From positions 637,526 to 701,525 of the forward strand of contig KZ111154.1 of assembly GCA_002077045.2 (NCBI GenBank): a stretch of DNA of 64,000 bases, given 5' to 3'. Numbering within the stretch: the first letter of the stretch is position 1; the number at the start of each line of letters is the position of its first letter. This document shows positions 33,385 through 43,427 of the stretch, piece by piece. This DNA comes from Rachicladosporium sp. CCFEE 5018. Its lineage: Eukaryota > Ascomycota > Dothideomycetes > Cladosporiales > Cladosporiaceae. The notes beneath the pieces are model-generated. The model was not told the DNA's origin. It was given only the letters and a program-made list of their open reading frames with translations, and did not search any database. The position numbers and the translations under genes are program-made.

Positions 33385-36215
33385 ATGCCTCCTGGTCCTC
33401 AACCCACACCGCCCTCCTCCACCTCCTCCAATGGCGCATCACCAGACACGCCTCAGTTCCGCGTGGTCCGCAAGCGCAATCGCGTCCCGCTATCATGCGC
33501 GCCCTGTCGACACCGAAAGCTCAAATGTAATCGCGGCCACCCATGCGACAACTGCAGCAAGCGCGGCGACATGGCGTCCTGCAATTACGCCGCGCCCAAG
33601 ACCCGCAAGGCCAGCAGCATGGGCGGCGGGAACGCTGAACAGTCTCCAGACGACATGCAGAATCGCATCGATCGGCTAGAAGGCCTCGTACTGTCACTCA
33701 TGACGAACGGGCAAGGTCAGCCGATGGAAGGCGGTGCGACAGCGGCAAGAGCAGCTATCCATTCGAGCAGGAGTAATAGTCTTTCTACTGCCTCGGATTT
33801 ACGGCTGGATGTTGAGGGTACGGACATGATTCGCGAGGAAGGCGAGAATGGCGATGAGGATAGCGAGGTCGAGCAGGTCAGCAAGGGAATTGGCATTATG
33901 AAGGTGGACAACACAGGAAGGGCCATGTATGCGTCAGATGCGCATTGGTATGCGATTCTGGCTGAGATCGGAGAGGTCAAGAGGTACTTTGACAGCCACA
34001 AGGAGGACTACACGAATCATCTGAATCGCGTCAATGCGGCGAAAGCGAGGGAAAAGCAGGGGACGGCTTTCCTTCTGCAAGGTAACTGCGCCGCATCGAG
34101 CAAGGAGGAGATCCTCGCACAATTCCCGCCGAAAGTCGACAGCGATCGGCTGATTGCGCGCTATTTCAACGCATACGATCCATCTGTGCACATCATACAT
34201 GGACCCTCATTTCAGAAAGAATACGATGCGCATTGGATGAACCCCAGTGCCACGCCCGTCGTCTGGCTGGGCATGTGCTTCGCCATGATGACACTCTCGC
34301 TGCAGTCGTACCACAGAGCGGGCGATGAGCCGCCAGAGTATCAAGGCAGATCATTGGAGAGCTCGCATGACTTCCGAAGACTGACAGCGCAATGTCTACT
34401 ACTAGGGGACATCACCCAGCCGCTTCCGCAAGTTCTGGAAACACTGGTATTACACGTCCAAGCAGAGTACGGTCGCTCCCGAGATGCTGAGCCCAGCGTG
34501 CTACTCATGACAAGTCTCTGCGTGCGCCTGGCACTGCGCATGGGCTACCATCGCGACCCTGGCCCACATCCCAGTATCACACCCTTTCAGGCCGAGATGC
34601 GGCGCAGAGTGTGGACCTTCATCCGACAATGCGACCTCCTAATCTCCTTCCAGTTCGGACTTCCTGCAATGGTACGCTCGGATCATATCGACACGCTGCC
34701 TCCCCGAAACCTATACGACGATGAGCTGCACGAGGACCTGCCGGCTTTGCCAGCTTCGAGACCTTCGTTCGAAGCTACACCGATGACTTACATGATTGCA
34801 AAGTCGAAGATGACGTTTCTGTTCGGCAAGCTTGTTGAAAGAGTGCAATCTCTCACTGACCCGCCAAGCTACGAGGAGACGATGAAGTTTGATCAAGATC
34901 TGCGGGAGATGAGGGCAGCTCATCCTCCGCTCTTGCGAATGCGATCGTTCCACGACTCTTCCCGCGATCCGGCGAATCTGATCATGCAGCGGCTGGGACT
35001 GGAGCTCATCTACCTGCGCTCGCTATTTGTGCTGCATCGTCGCTTCATCGCACGAGGCAGAGATAATCCTCGCTTTGCCTACAGCCGGCGAACATGCATC
35101 GACGCCTCGATGGAGATGCTAGCCCACCAAGCCACACTTCACGAGGAATCCCAACCCGGTGGCCGCTTGCGAAGCGTGAAATGGTACATCTCTTCACTCA
35201 CAACCCATGACTTCCTCCTAGCCAGCGTGAACGTATGCATGGACCTGTACCACGTTGCCGAAACCGAGCGGCGGCGGAATCGCAGCGCACCGACGTCTCC
35301 ACCTCCGCTGGCAGCAGACCACTACGATGGAGATCGCAGAGAGGCCATGATGCGTGCTGTCGAGCACTGCATTACGATTTGGGAATCCGTTCGGGAGCAG
35401 AGTATGGAAGCTTACAAAGCCTCTGTCGCGCTAAGAGTCATGGTCGACAAGCTGAAGCATCTCCAACAATTACAAACACAGCAGATTTCTTCGGCTGCTG
35501 TTGCTGCGACAGGGCTACTAGACCACCATGGAGTGCCGAATCACAACACTTCACGAGGCGCAGTCTATGGCTTATTCCCCAACGGCTCCGCAGCGGGTAT
35601 GGGCGCCGATGATCTTCCGCCTGAGCAGAGTGCGGCTATGACACTCGGGCTCCTATCGTCCGGCGGGATGTCGCCAGGTCGTGGCTTCAATCTACAGAAT
35701 CTCGCTGCGGAAGCGCAGCAACAGAGCCAGCAACGGAGTGCAGGGTATCCGGTGGGTATGAACGGGCTGCTCAATGCTGAGCCAGTGAATGATCGAGGTG
35801 GCTACGGAGATGGGTATGCTACTGGGCTTACGCCGGGTGCGGATGCTCTCGCAGGCGATGGTGGACCTGCGAGTCCGTTCACGCAGATGTTTGGCGCAGG
35901 CGGCTTCGGTGGCTTCGGTGGCTTGGACGCGATGGGAGCCGGAGACATTGACTGGGTACGTGCCTTGACTTCGTGCCGAACCGCAGTTCCAGCTAACATG
36001 ATTTGCAGTCTGCCTGGGATTCTTACATCCAAGGCACGGGCGGCTCTGCGCTGGACCCGAACCTGACGGGTCTGTGGCCTATGAACCTCGATCCGCCGAA
36101 TACTGGAGATGAGCAATTGCAGGGTACGAACGGCCAACAGCCACAGATACAACAGCAGCCAAGTCAGCCGGCTGGTGGAGGGGCGACGTTCATGGGCGCC
36201 GGGACGCCCGGATGA
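33385..36215 (+). CDS. Zn2Cys6 fungal-specific transcription factor (complete)
   Basis: Exons are 33385-35955 and 36009-36215 (53-bp intron, GTACGT...TTGCAG), giving 925 residues. The binuclear cluster has Cys38, 41, 48, 54, 57 and 66 (C-X2-C-X6-C-X5-C-X2-C-X8-C), then a short coiled coil (MQNRIDRLEGLVLSLM) for dimerisation. The fungal-specific middle homology region runs from about 250 to 620 (DSDRLIARYFNAYDPSVHII; RMGYHRDPG; RRRVWTFIRQCDL). The C-terminus is rich in Gln, Gly and Ser with FGGFGGLDAMG and a final QPQIQQQPSQ stretch, probably an activation region. The ATG at 33385 sits just before the cluster; an in-frame ATG at 33193 would add 64 residues. Target genes cannot be told from sequence. 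Second, 5'-truncated copy at 2924. Confidence 0.93.
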
Positions 36216-37431
36216 CGGGCTTGAGCTCTGGATGAAATGCATGTGTAATGGCAAGGGAGCCGCAAGGTGATGATATCGAGACGATCGCGAGTCGGACATA
36301 ATGAAATGATGATCAAGCGATGGGTTCAGCGTCGGCAGATACTTATAAGAAGAGGTTGTAAGTGTAGACATACGAAAGAGCTGACTGAAGAAGCACTCTA
36401 CTCAGATGTTATGACCTGCATGTCCACTCTTCAAGCTGCTGGGGCACCAATGCAGGAATCGCAAGCCACAGCCAGCACAACAGCCCGGTTCCAGCTGCCT
36501 GTCAGCCTTGCTGTTCGAAAGACTGAATGGTCGGTGCCCAACGTCTTGATGACAACAGGCATGAAGCAGGAGCAGCTCGTGCGCACTGTACTGACCTTAC
36601 GAAGCAACTCCCGTTACATCCAACTGATACATAAATCGCCGAAGCAGCGCTGATGTGGTAGGATTCAGTCTCCCAGTATCGATTGAACAGCGACTGACTT
36701 TGAACGCACCATGGCCGTCGGGAAGCAAAGTCTACGAGTCGATGCACTAAATGCGTCGGGTAGTGCAGACGTCCACATTGGCGACGCAGTCCACGATTCC
36801 CGTAACAATACGCGCGGGGACGCGTTCAGCAATATCAACACTCTGTACCACACTAGGAGGGAGTCATGTGACGTCGCTATGAAGACGCTGTTGTTGGGCT
36901 GACCGTATCCAAGATCACTACAACACGTTATCACTAGAAGAGCACGGCGGTGGAGGTGAAGGCATTGCGATTTCTGTCTTACGCTCGGTCTGCGTGGCTG
37001 TACTGTCTCATCTTATCGCTCATGTAGTGACGACCACCGCTGGCGGGTCTGCCAGCCGTCTCTCGAGCATCCAGCCTAGCCAGGCGTGCACTACTCATGA
37101 GCATGCCAGTCTCGGGAGCCAAGAAGTTCTGCCGACGAGCTACACGATCTCGGAATACGATGCGCGTGGTCGGTTCTGCGGCGGCTTGGATATATACGAC
37201 GACGACGATTGATGGCTACAAGTGTGCCACGGATGAGCGTGGATAGCTGTGTATGGCACTACCATGGGTCAGATAAGGCAGATTGAATGATGTGAGCAGA
37301 GATGTGTTGTGGGGATGAACTCTTTACTGACTTGACTATCAAACGCGCAACTACCCTCGGCCCAGAGATCCATCTCCGACGAGACAGCCTCTCGTTTCCA
37401 ATCTCTGCCTATTCCGCCGCATGTGACAGAC
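36216..37431. other. Intergenic, convergent 3' ends (contig C)
   Basis: 1.2 kb equivalent of 5307-6527, nearly identical to it. No gene recognised. Confidence 0.55.
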
Positions 37432-38214
37432 CTACTGACCACCAAGCACCACCTTCGGACCCTTACCAATCGCAGCACACTGCTCGACGAGATCCAAGCC
37501 TATCTGCATCTCACCAAGCTTCGAATCACCCGGCCCCATGCTCCTATCAGACCCAGCATGGCACGCGTCGAGGAACTTCTCCTCCGCGGGCAAGTCGCTC
37601 AGAGCGAACTTGGCCATGAGTTCGAGAGAGTCCTTGCCCTTCGGCAGATGCTTCCACAGCGTCCCCTGACCCTTCGGCTTGATCACCTTGTAATGAGGCG
37701 GAGAGTAGACTTCGAATACCTGCGCATCCAGATCAATGACGTAGACCCACTCACACATGTCGGCGTTGGCGAACGACAGCCAGCGGCAGATCTGGACGGG
37801 GTGCTTCGCGTCGGCTTTGGCGATGTAGCTGAGGATATCGGTGCTGGCGTAGTTGCCGAAGGAGGCGGGGGTGTTAAAGATGTCGTGGTACTCCTTTGGA
37901 GACGTCGGGCTGTAGGTCAAGGCTTTCTGGAAGTCTGGAGACAAGCCTGGGGTGCCGCTCTCGGAGAGGACAACGATGTGGGAGAGGCCGAGCTCGAGTT
38001 TGCGGATGTTATCGGGGATGGCGATGAAGCGGAGAACTTTTGAGGCCGTTTATCTCCGGGCTAAATGAAAGGAGATCTGGTCAGCATGCGCAATAGCTCA
38101 ATGGGTAGAGGATATGGGCTGGCGAGAGGTCACTTACAAGCCATTCAATTGACCGTACTGCGCGACCACGAAACGGCCTTGGTAGTAGACGCAGACGAGG
38201 TGTCGGGTACCCAT
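37432..38214 (-). pseudogene. MGTRHL-family protein, frameshifted copy (contig C)
   Basis: Counterpart of 6528-7309. Exon 1 38138-38214, intron 38061-38137, exon 2 37432-38060. The start signature and the C-terminal 170 codons are intact, but exon 2 has a run of four T (38038-38041) where the other copy has three. The extra base shifts the frame about 13 codons before a TAA. A homopolymer indel of this kind may be a sequencing or consensus error, so this may still be a working allele. Confidence 0.75.
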
Positions 38215-38604
38215 GATGCTTGCGGTTGGTGAGGGCTGGTGTTGAAGTGTTGCGTTGGAAAGGTGGAGAGTTAGGTAAACGTCGCGATACATATACGGGA
38301 GGTTGGCCTTTACTGGAGTGCACCGACAGAACAATCTGCACATGGCAAATTGCTGCACGGCAAAGGGCATTGGGATTTCGTTGACTGTATCCAACAGCGT
38401 GTAATGTGATGCGTAGGAAGGCACCTACCCGAGGTGACTGCAGAAGCTATGCATGCCGGTTCCTTGTCTGATCCCTGTCGAGCCCGTTCGTTGCCCCAGA
38501 GGGCCGTGGAGCCCAGCGTTCGTACGGCATTGATCTCGTTGCTGCTGATTGTTGATCATAGGACTCTCACAGTCTAGAAGTTTCCAGTGCCGCACGACAA
38601 GCAT
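38215..38604. other. Intergenic (contig C)
   Basis: 390 bp equivalent of 7310-7700, nearly identical. Nothing further seen. Confidence 0.45.
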
Positions 38605-40278
38605 TCAGTTGATACTGAAGATTGTCTTGTCTGCATCCAAGGCCTCTTTGCTACGCGCAAGAATGGCTTCGCCATCCATGAGCCCATAGAAGTACGTCTC
38701 GCCAATGAGATGATACTATTTCTCACCTTGCGAGTCGGTGTACTCCTGCAACAGGACGGGTACAGTGCATCCGAACAGAACACAAAATATGTCGCCCACA
38801 CGAGCCTTGTTTGGTGCTAGACCGTGTAGTCTCTTACCCGCTCCGAGCTCCGGTCCCTTTGCTTCCACTTCGATAAAACAGCGATCCCAAATGACTTCGT
38901 GTACACGCTTCAAGAAGTTTTTCACCATGTATGGAGGGTCTCCGCTCAGTAGTTCTTTGGTATTGATGTAGCCATTGACCGTAACATTACTCAGTACGTA
39001 GGCACATGCGGTCTGGTACAGTCCTGGCGCTTGTTCTCCGTTCGAACCGCGCTCTGCCACCAGAGTGCACCCCACCTTGTCGGGAGCCGAGTCGATCTCT
39101 TCGGGTATATGCTTCTTCCCGAACAGCTTGAGTAGTGCCGAAGCCGGAACTATGCCATCGGTGGTCGGATCGGTCGACCAGCACACTCTGCCAATGCGCA
39201 AACCTTGAACTCGAATAGAGCTGTCTTTGAGCTCTTTGCGTGGAACACCTGCTCTACCACGCTCCGTGGCGACCGGAGATACAGCTGATACCGGAGAGCC
39301 AGGTCTACTACTGGGCTGACTGCTGGGCTGACTGCTGGGCCGACTGCCTACCGACAGGCCGCTGAAGTAACCGGAGTCCCGCATAGGCGGAGACTCACTG
39401 CTTGGTATAGTGTTGATGGTGGGCATCGGCAGCTTCGGTGTCGTCTCACCGCTCTGCAAATCTCGTGTGGATGGACCAGAGGTGTTTGATGTTGCCCATC
39501 GCAGCTTCTCGCGAGACAAACGCTGGTTCAGAGAGTCCTCAAGAGGGTCGTGTTCGACTGTTTCATTGACAGAAAAAGTCACCGTTGGCAAGCGCGAATT
39601 AGAGAGGCTGCGAGATCGTCGTCGCGAGCTCTCCGTGAAAGCATTGGGTAGGAGATGTTGTTGTGCGATGTGAAATTTCACTCCAACTCCGGCCGACTCT
39701 TCGTGTGCGACTGATGACGGCTGTTGCACAGTAGGCGGCTCGTTGTCTACTCCGAACTTAACATTTGCCTTCTAATTGTGGCACGCATTGTATGGGCCAA
39801 GTCCTGGCATACCCACAAAGCAGTCCCCATGCCGGCGACGACCCAGAGCGCGATCACTTCGATGAGTGTCATTTACGGTTTGTATCCAAGACGGTAGTGC
39901 ACTGAGTGGAGGGTAGTCGCCGGGCTGTGTCTTCCGTTCCGCCATCGCCCAACGCCGACACAGAATGTCGATGCAGCCTGTCTCTCTGTATATCCACTTG
40001 ATGAAGCCGGTGTATACGTCCAAGAGACTTCGCTTGTAGTCGAGGTCTGGAGGCATTTCAATGTCAGCCGGTGTGAACGTGCTAGGAGTAGGTGAGATGT
40101 ATGTTTCTTTCGCGATGTTGCGGAACGCATTGATAGTGTCGCGAGGGTCGGAGGTATCGTACGTGGACAGTATCGATACCAGATACTCGAGACCTTGGAT
40201 GGGCTCGCGTTTGTAGTAGCTCCCCATCTGTTGTTTCTTGAAGATATTGTTGATGGTGTCTATGATCGTCTTGGCGTC
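38605..40278 (-). pseudogene. HET-domain gene remnant, 5' part deleted (contig C)
   Basis: C-terminal portion of the HET gene seen whole at 7701-10317. The entire HET domain and the start codon are gone: homology ends at about 40278, where sequence jumps to the region downstream of the NLR. The nonsense codon at 39772-39774 is shared with contig B. The two 1-base losses of contig B are absent here (the frame reads KKQQMGSYYKRE and VAERGSNGEQAPG), but a private TCG-to-TAG change at 38716-38718 ends the frame after TDSQGEK. The SQPSSQPSSRPGSP stretch comes from 12-bp imperfect tandem repeats (about 39310-39350). Confidence 0.85.
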
Positions 40279-40611
40279 AGATCAACGCGCTGACGCGTCC
40301 CTTGATCTACATGTTGGCCGTGCCATGCCAACAAGAGGAATGCGGCCGCAGTGTCATCAAGAACCAGCGGGAGGCGAGATCACAGCGCCCATGAGATTCT
40401 CACTGGGGTGATGGCGCCGAATGCACACTTGCGGTGCAGTCATGAGCACCACAGGGTGCCTGATGATATTGGGAGGGTGTAGGCGAAGGAGAGGTTGCGA
40501 TGATGGCCTCAGCCATGACACTTCATGGATGCGTTCTTGCATTGATACAGTATGTACATCACTGTCTGCTCATGCTTCATTTCTTCATGGCGGTATCCTA
40601 CGAACCATCTC
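40279..40611. other. Deletion junction and sedolisin 3' flank (contig C)
   Basis: Sequence equivalent to 14327-14667. The junction with the HET remnant lies at about 40278-40281, directly before the inverted repeat AGATCAA...TTGATCT (40281-40310). An 8-bp CGCATCTG present in contig B just after the repeat is missing here. Confidence 0.75.
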
Positions 40612-42554
40612 TTACCAGCCACCATGGCCGTGCCAGTTGCCACCTTGATTCTGGAATGCAGCCTGTACGAGCTTGGGGAAGTTCTGCCAAATAAACGTTA
40701 GCCACTGCGGATGCATGAGGTCATCTGAAGCTCGCAACTTACAGGTGTACCGAAACCAGTCACGGCATCCCAGCCAGTCGCCGCCGGGAAACCAGTAGTG
40801 TTGCAACCGAAGCTGCTCCCGATCGTAACGTCCGTGAAGGTCTTGTAGGCCTTGCTGTACAGCCAAGGGTTGATGAATCCAAGCGGCTTCTTGCCCGCAG
40901 CCAGCAACGCATCGTTGACTAGCGCAATCACACCAGCGAACGTTGGGCTGGACGCAGATGTACCACCGACTCTAACGATCTTCTGCGCCCAGACAACAAC
41001 ATCGTAGTTCCCCTGGGCTGCGACATCGGGGTACGCACGGCCGGACTTGTTGTACAGACCGTCGTGCAGACCGTTCAGCGAAGCGACGTAGGCATTGACG
41101 GTCGAGGCCTGGTAAGCTGGCTGAGGGAAGTAGTTCGAGAACCCACCACCACTGGCAAACCTCGTGACAGCGACTTCAGGATTGAAGTTCTTGGTGCCTC
41201 CCACACTGGTGACCCACGGACAGCTAGTGGGGAAGGCTGGCAGGAACTCGGGGGTGTTCTTGCCGTCGTTGGAGTAGCATTCACCATCACTTCCTACACC
41301 AAAATCGCCGGAGGAGACGAAGTAGGTGATGCCACGGGCGCCGAGCTGGGCGAATCCGGCGCAGGCGCGGCGGGCGTAGCTCTCGGGCACAGTCTGTTCG
41401 TCATCTCCGTATGAGGAGGAGAAGACGTATGGTAGTTTAGGCTGCGCCAGAGCGTAGTTCAAGAACGCGAGATATGGCTCGTTGGTGTCGGTTGGCGTAG
41501 TGATGTCTGGATTGAACGGTGGAGAGCCGCCAGTGGAGAAAGCGGTGAAAGGTGTAGGCCAGGAGATGGAGAGGACCTGTTGGCCGTCGAGATTACCTTC
41601 GACGTCGTGGTCCTCGGCGATCACACGGCTGATGTTCGGGCCTTGGTAGTTCTCGGCACCATCAATGATCACGATCTTGAAGTCATCCGCTCCGGAGACA
41701 GCTTCAGGCCGGTAGAGCTGAAGGAACTGGCGCGCGTCATCGCGGCGCTGGGTCTCGTTGAGGTAGTTGTTGACTGCTATGCTGTTCTTGTCGGCAGCTT
41801 GCACGGTGTAGTTGATAGTTTGGTATGCGGTACGGATGCACTGCGGGGTGACGAAGCTGGCGTTGCACACGGCAGCGATCTGGGCAGTAAGGTTGGTACC
41901 TTGCACCGGCTTGGGGCCGTACTGGTGCTTGCCAGTGGACTCCCACCATGTCATGCTTTGTGGTGGGCCCGCGATCTTCGGTCCCCATGGCTTGAACTGG
42001 GCGCGGGGAGACATGAAGGATGTGGTCGGCTGGACGACATCGATGTGCTCGTGGAGGTGAAGCGGGAGGGACCACTCCGGGGCACGGTTGACGATGTCGC
42101 CGTTGACGTGCTTGTACTTCGAGTAGGAAGTCTGGAGCAGCTGCTCGGCCTTCTCAATGGGAACGACAATCGAGATCCAGTCCTTGGCGGGTGCAACATC
42201 GAGATTCTCGATTCCATGCTCGCGCAACCAGGCGTGGACCATACTGATGGTGTCGTCGGCTGGGCGAATGATGTCGGCGATCTCAGCAGCCGTCAAGTGG
42301 TTGCCGTAGCGGGCGTGCTCCGGGTCGGAGACCTCCATGAGGTGGCGCTCCACCGTACCCTCGTTGCTTTGCTTCAGGCCAATTTGCAAGTTGATGGTCT
42401 CGCTCTTGTCCGCAGCTCCCACGGGCGTCCACGAGCGTGGCACATGGTGGCGCTCTTTGACTGCATACGTAGAGGCTTGAGGTGAGGGCAGCGCATTGGC
42501 TCCGAAGAGCGCGCCAAGCGCACCCAGCGAGATCGCAATCTTTTGGATAGACAT
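40612..42554 (-). CDS. Secreted sedolisin-type tripeptidyl peptidase (S53)
   Basis: Secreted acid protease that removes tripeptides from protein N-termini. Exons are 40743-42554 and 40612-40683 (59-bp intron, GTAAGT...TTGGCAG), giving 627 residues. The ATG at 42554 is followed by a signal peptide (IAISLGALGALFGANALPSP); the frame stays open 88 codons upstream but only this start gives a secretion signal. The pro-domain (about 35-190) has VSDPEHARYGNHLT. The catalytic triad is Glu319 and Asp323 (EGNLDGQQ) and Ser533 (GGTSASSP), with oxyanion Asp417 (SSGDFGVG). The Ca2+ site is around Asp575 and GCNTTGFPAATGWDAVTGFGTP. All key residues are present. Several N-glycosylation sequons. Copies: partial at 14668, identical at 50376. 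Confidence 0.95.
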
Positions 42555-43427
42555 ACTTCTGAACAATGCCTCTGTCGAATGAGATGGAGATGAAGGGAAA
42601 GTAAACACGCGACTCAACAAGAAGATGGCAGCTACTTGTACCTTGCCTGCGCGCTTTCCCATCTCTCCACCTCCTCGCGTGCCTGATCGGCGCCCTGGCG
42701 TGACAGTATCCAGGAACCCATCCATCCACGCCATCTTCCCACTGCAGCATGACATGGTTACAATGAAGTCACCTTCTGCCTCCGGACGTAGCGCCGGAAG
42801 TATCGACCAGGTAGGCAAGTCGATAGACAGCAGTTGATCTAGGATGCGGAATAACCGAACTCCGCGCGAGCTAAGGCGTCATCGCTATCGTAAAGCATTG
42901 ACAAACTCTGCTTGGCGTGGAGCTTGGCCTACAGGGTCCTGAGGGAATATTGGCGATAAGAAAGTGGATGCGAAGTGAAGGAGCAGAAGAGAATAGTGAT
43001 CTGAAGTTGATTTATACAATGTATGTATCTTCAGTCAGCCTCTGCGCGGCTGAGTTGGGGGCGATCTATGTTGGACCATTCATGCAGGTACACAACGTCC
43101 GCCACGAAGCTTGGTAGTGGGAGCTGGCTGAGCGAAGTCCTCTCCTCCAGGTATGTCGGGAGTTGCTCGTGGCCGGTTGTGCAACGAAACGTACAACGCT
43201 GTTCATATCGTGAGTAGTCGAAATCGAGAACTCGTTTCAAGATATCGCCGTGTGTCTCATGGGCGGTCTGCGCCAAGTCCGCTGGGATGAGTGCGTGGAT
43301 AACGGCGCAGGAGTGGTGGCTACGCTGTGGGGAACGGCATGATGAAGAACGAGCAAACCAAGTTAAACACAACAAGATATATTATATACTCTCCTATCTA
43401 CCATCTCACCCCAACAAAAGAAAGACC
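42555..43427. other. Intergenic, sedolisin promoter
   Basis: 873 bp between the sedolisin start and the methyltransferase-like gene's stop, both minus strand. A 114-codon minus-strand ORF (43031-43375) lacks an ATG; I do not call it. No RNA gene seen. Confidence 0.5.

Noticed and set aside
41580..42485. 301-codon ORF on the plus strand (copy at 51344-52249)
   Set aside because: Antisense to the sedolisin coding exon; composition is what the reverse of a constrained GC-rich frame gives. No domain seen.
43031..43375. 114-codon minus-strand ORF between sedolisin and methyltransferase-like genes
   Set aside because: No ATG start, no splice-linked partner exon, no recognisable domain.
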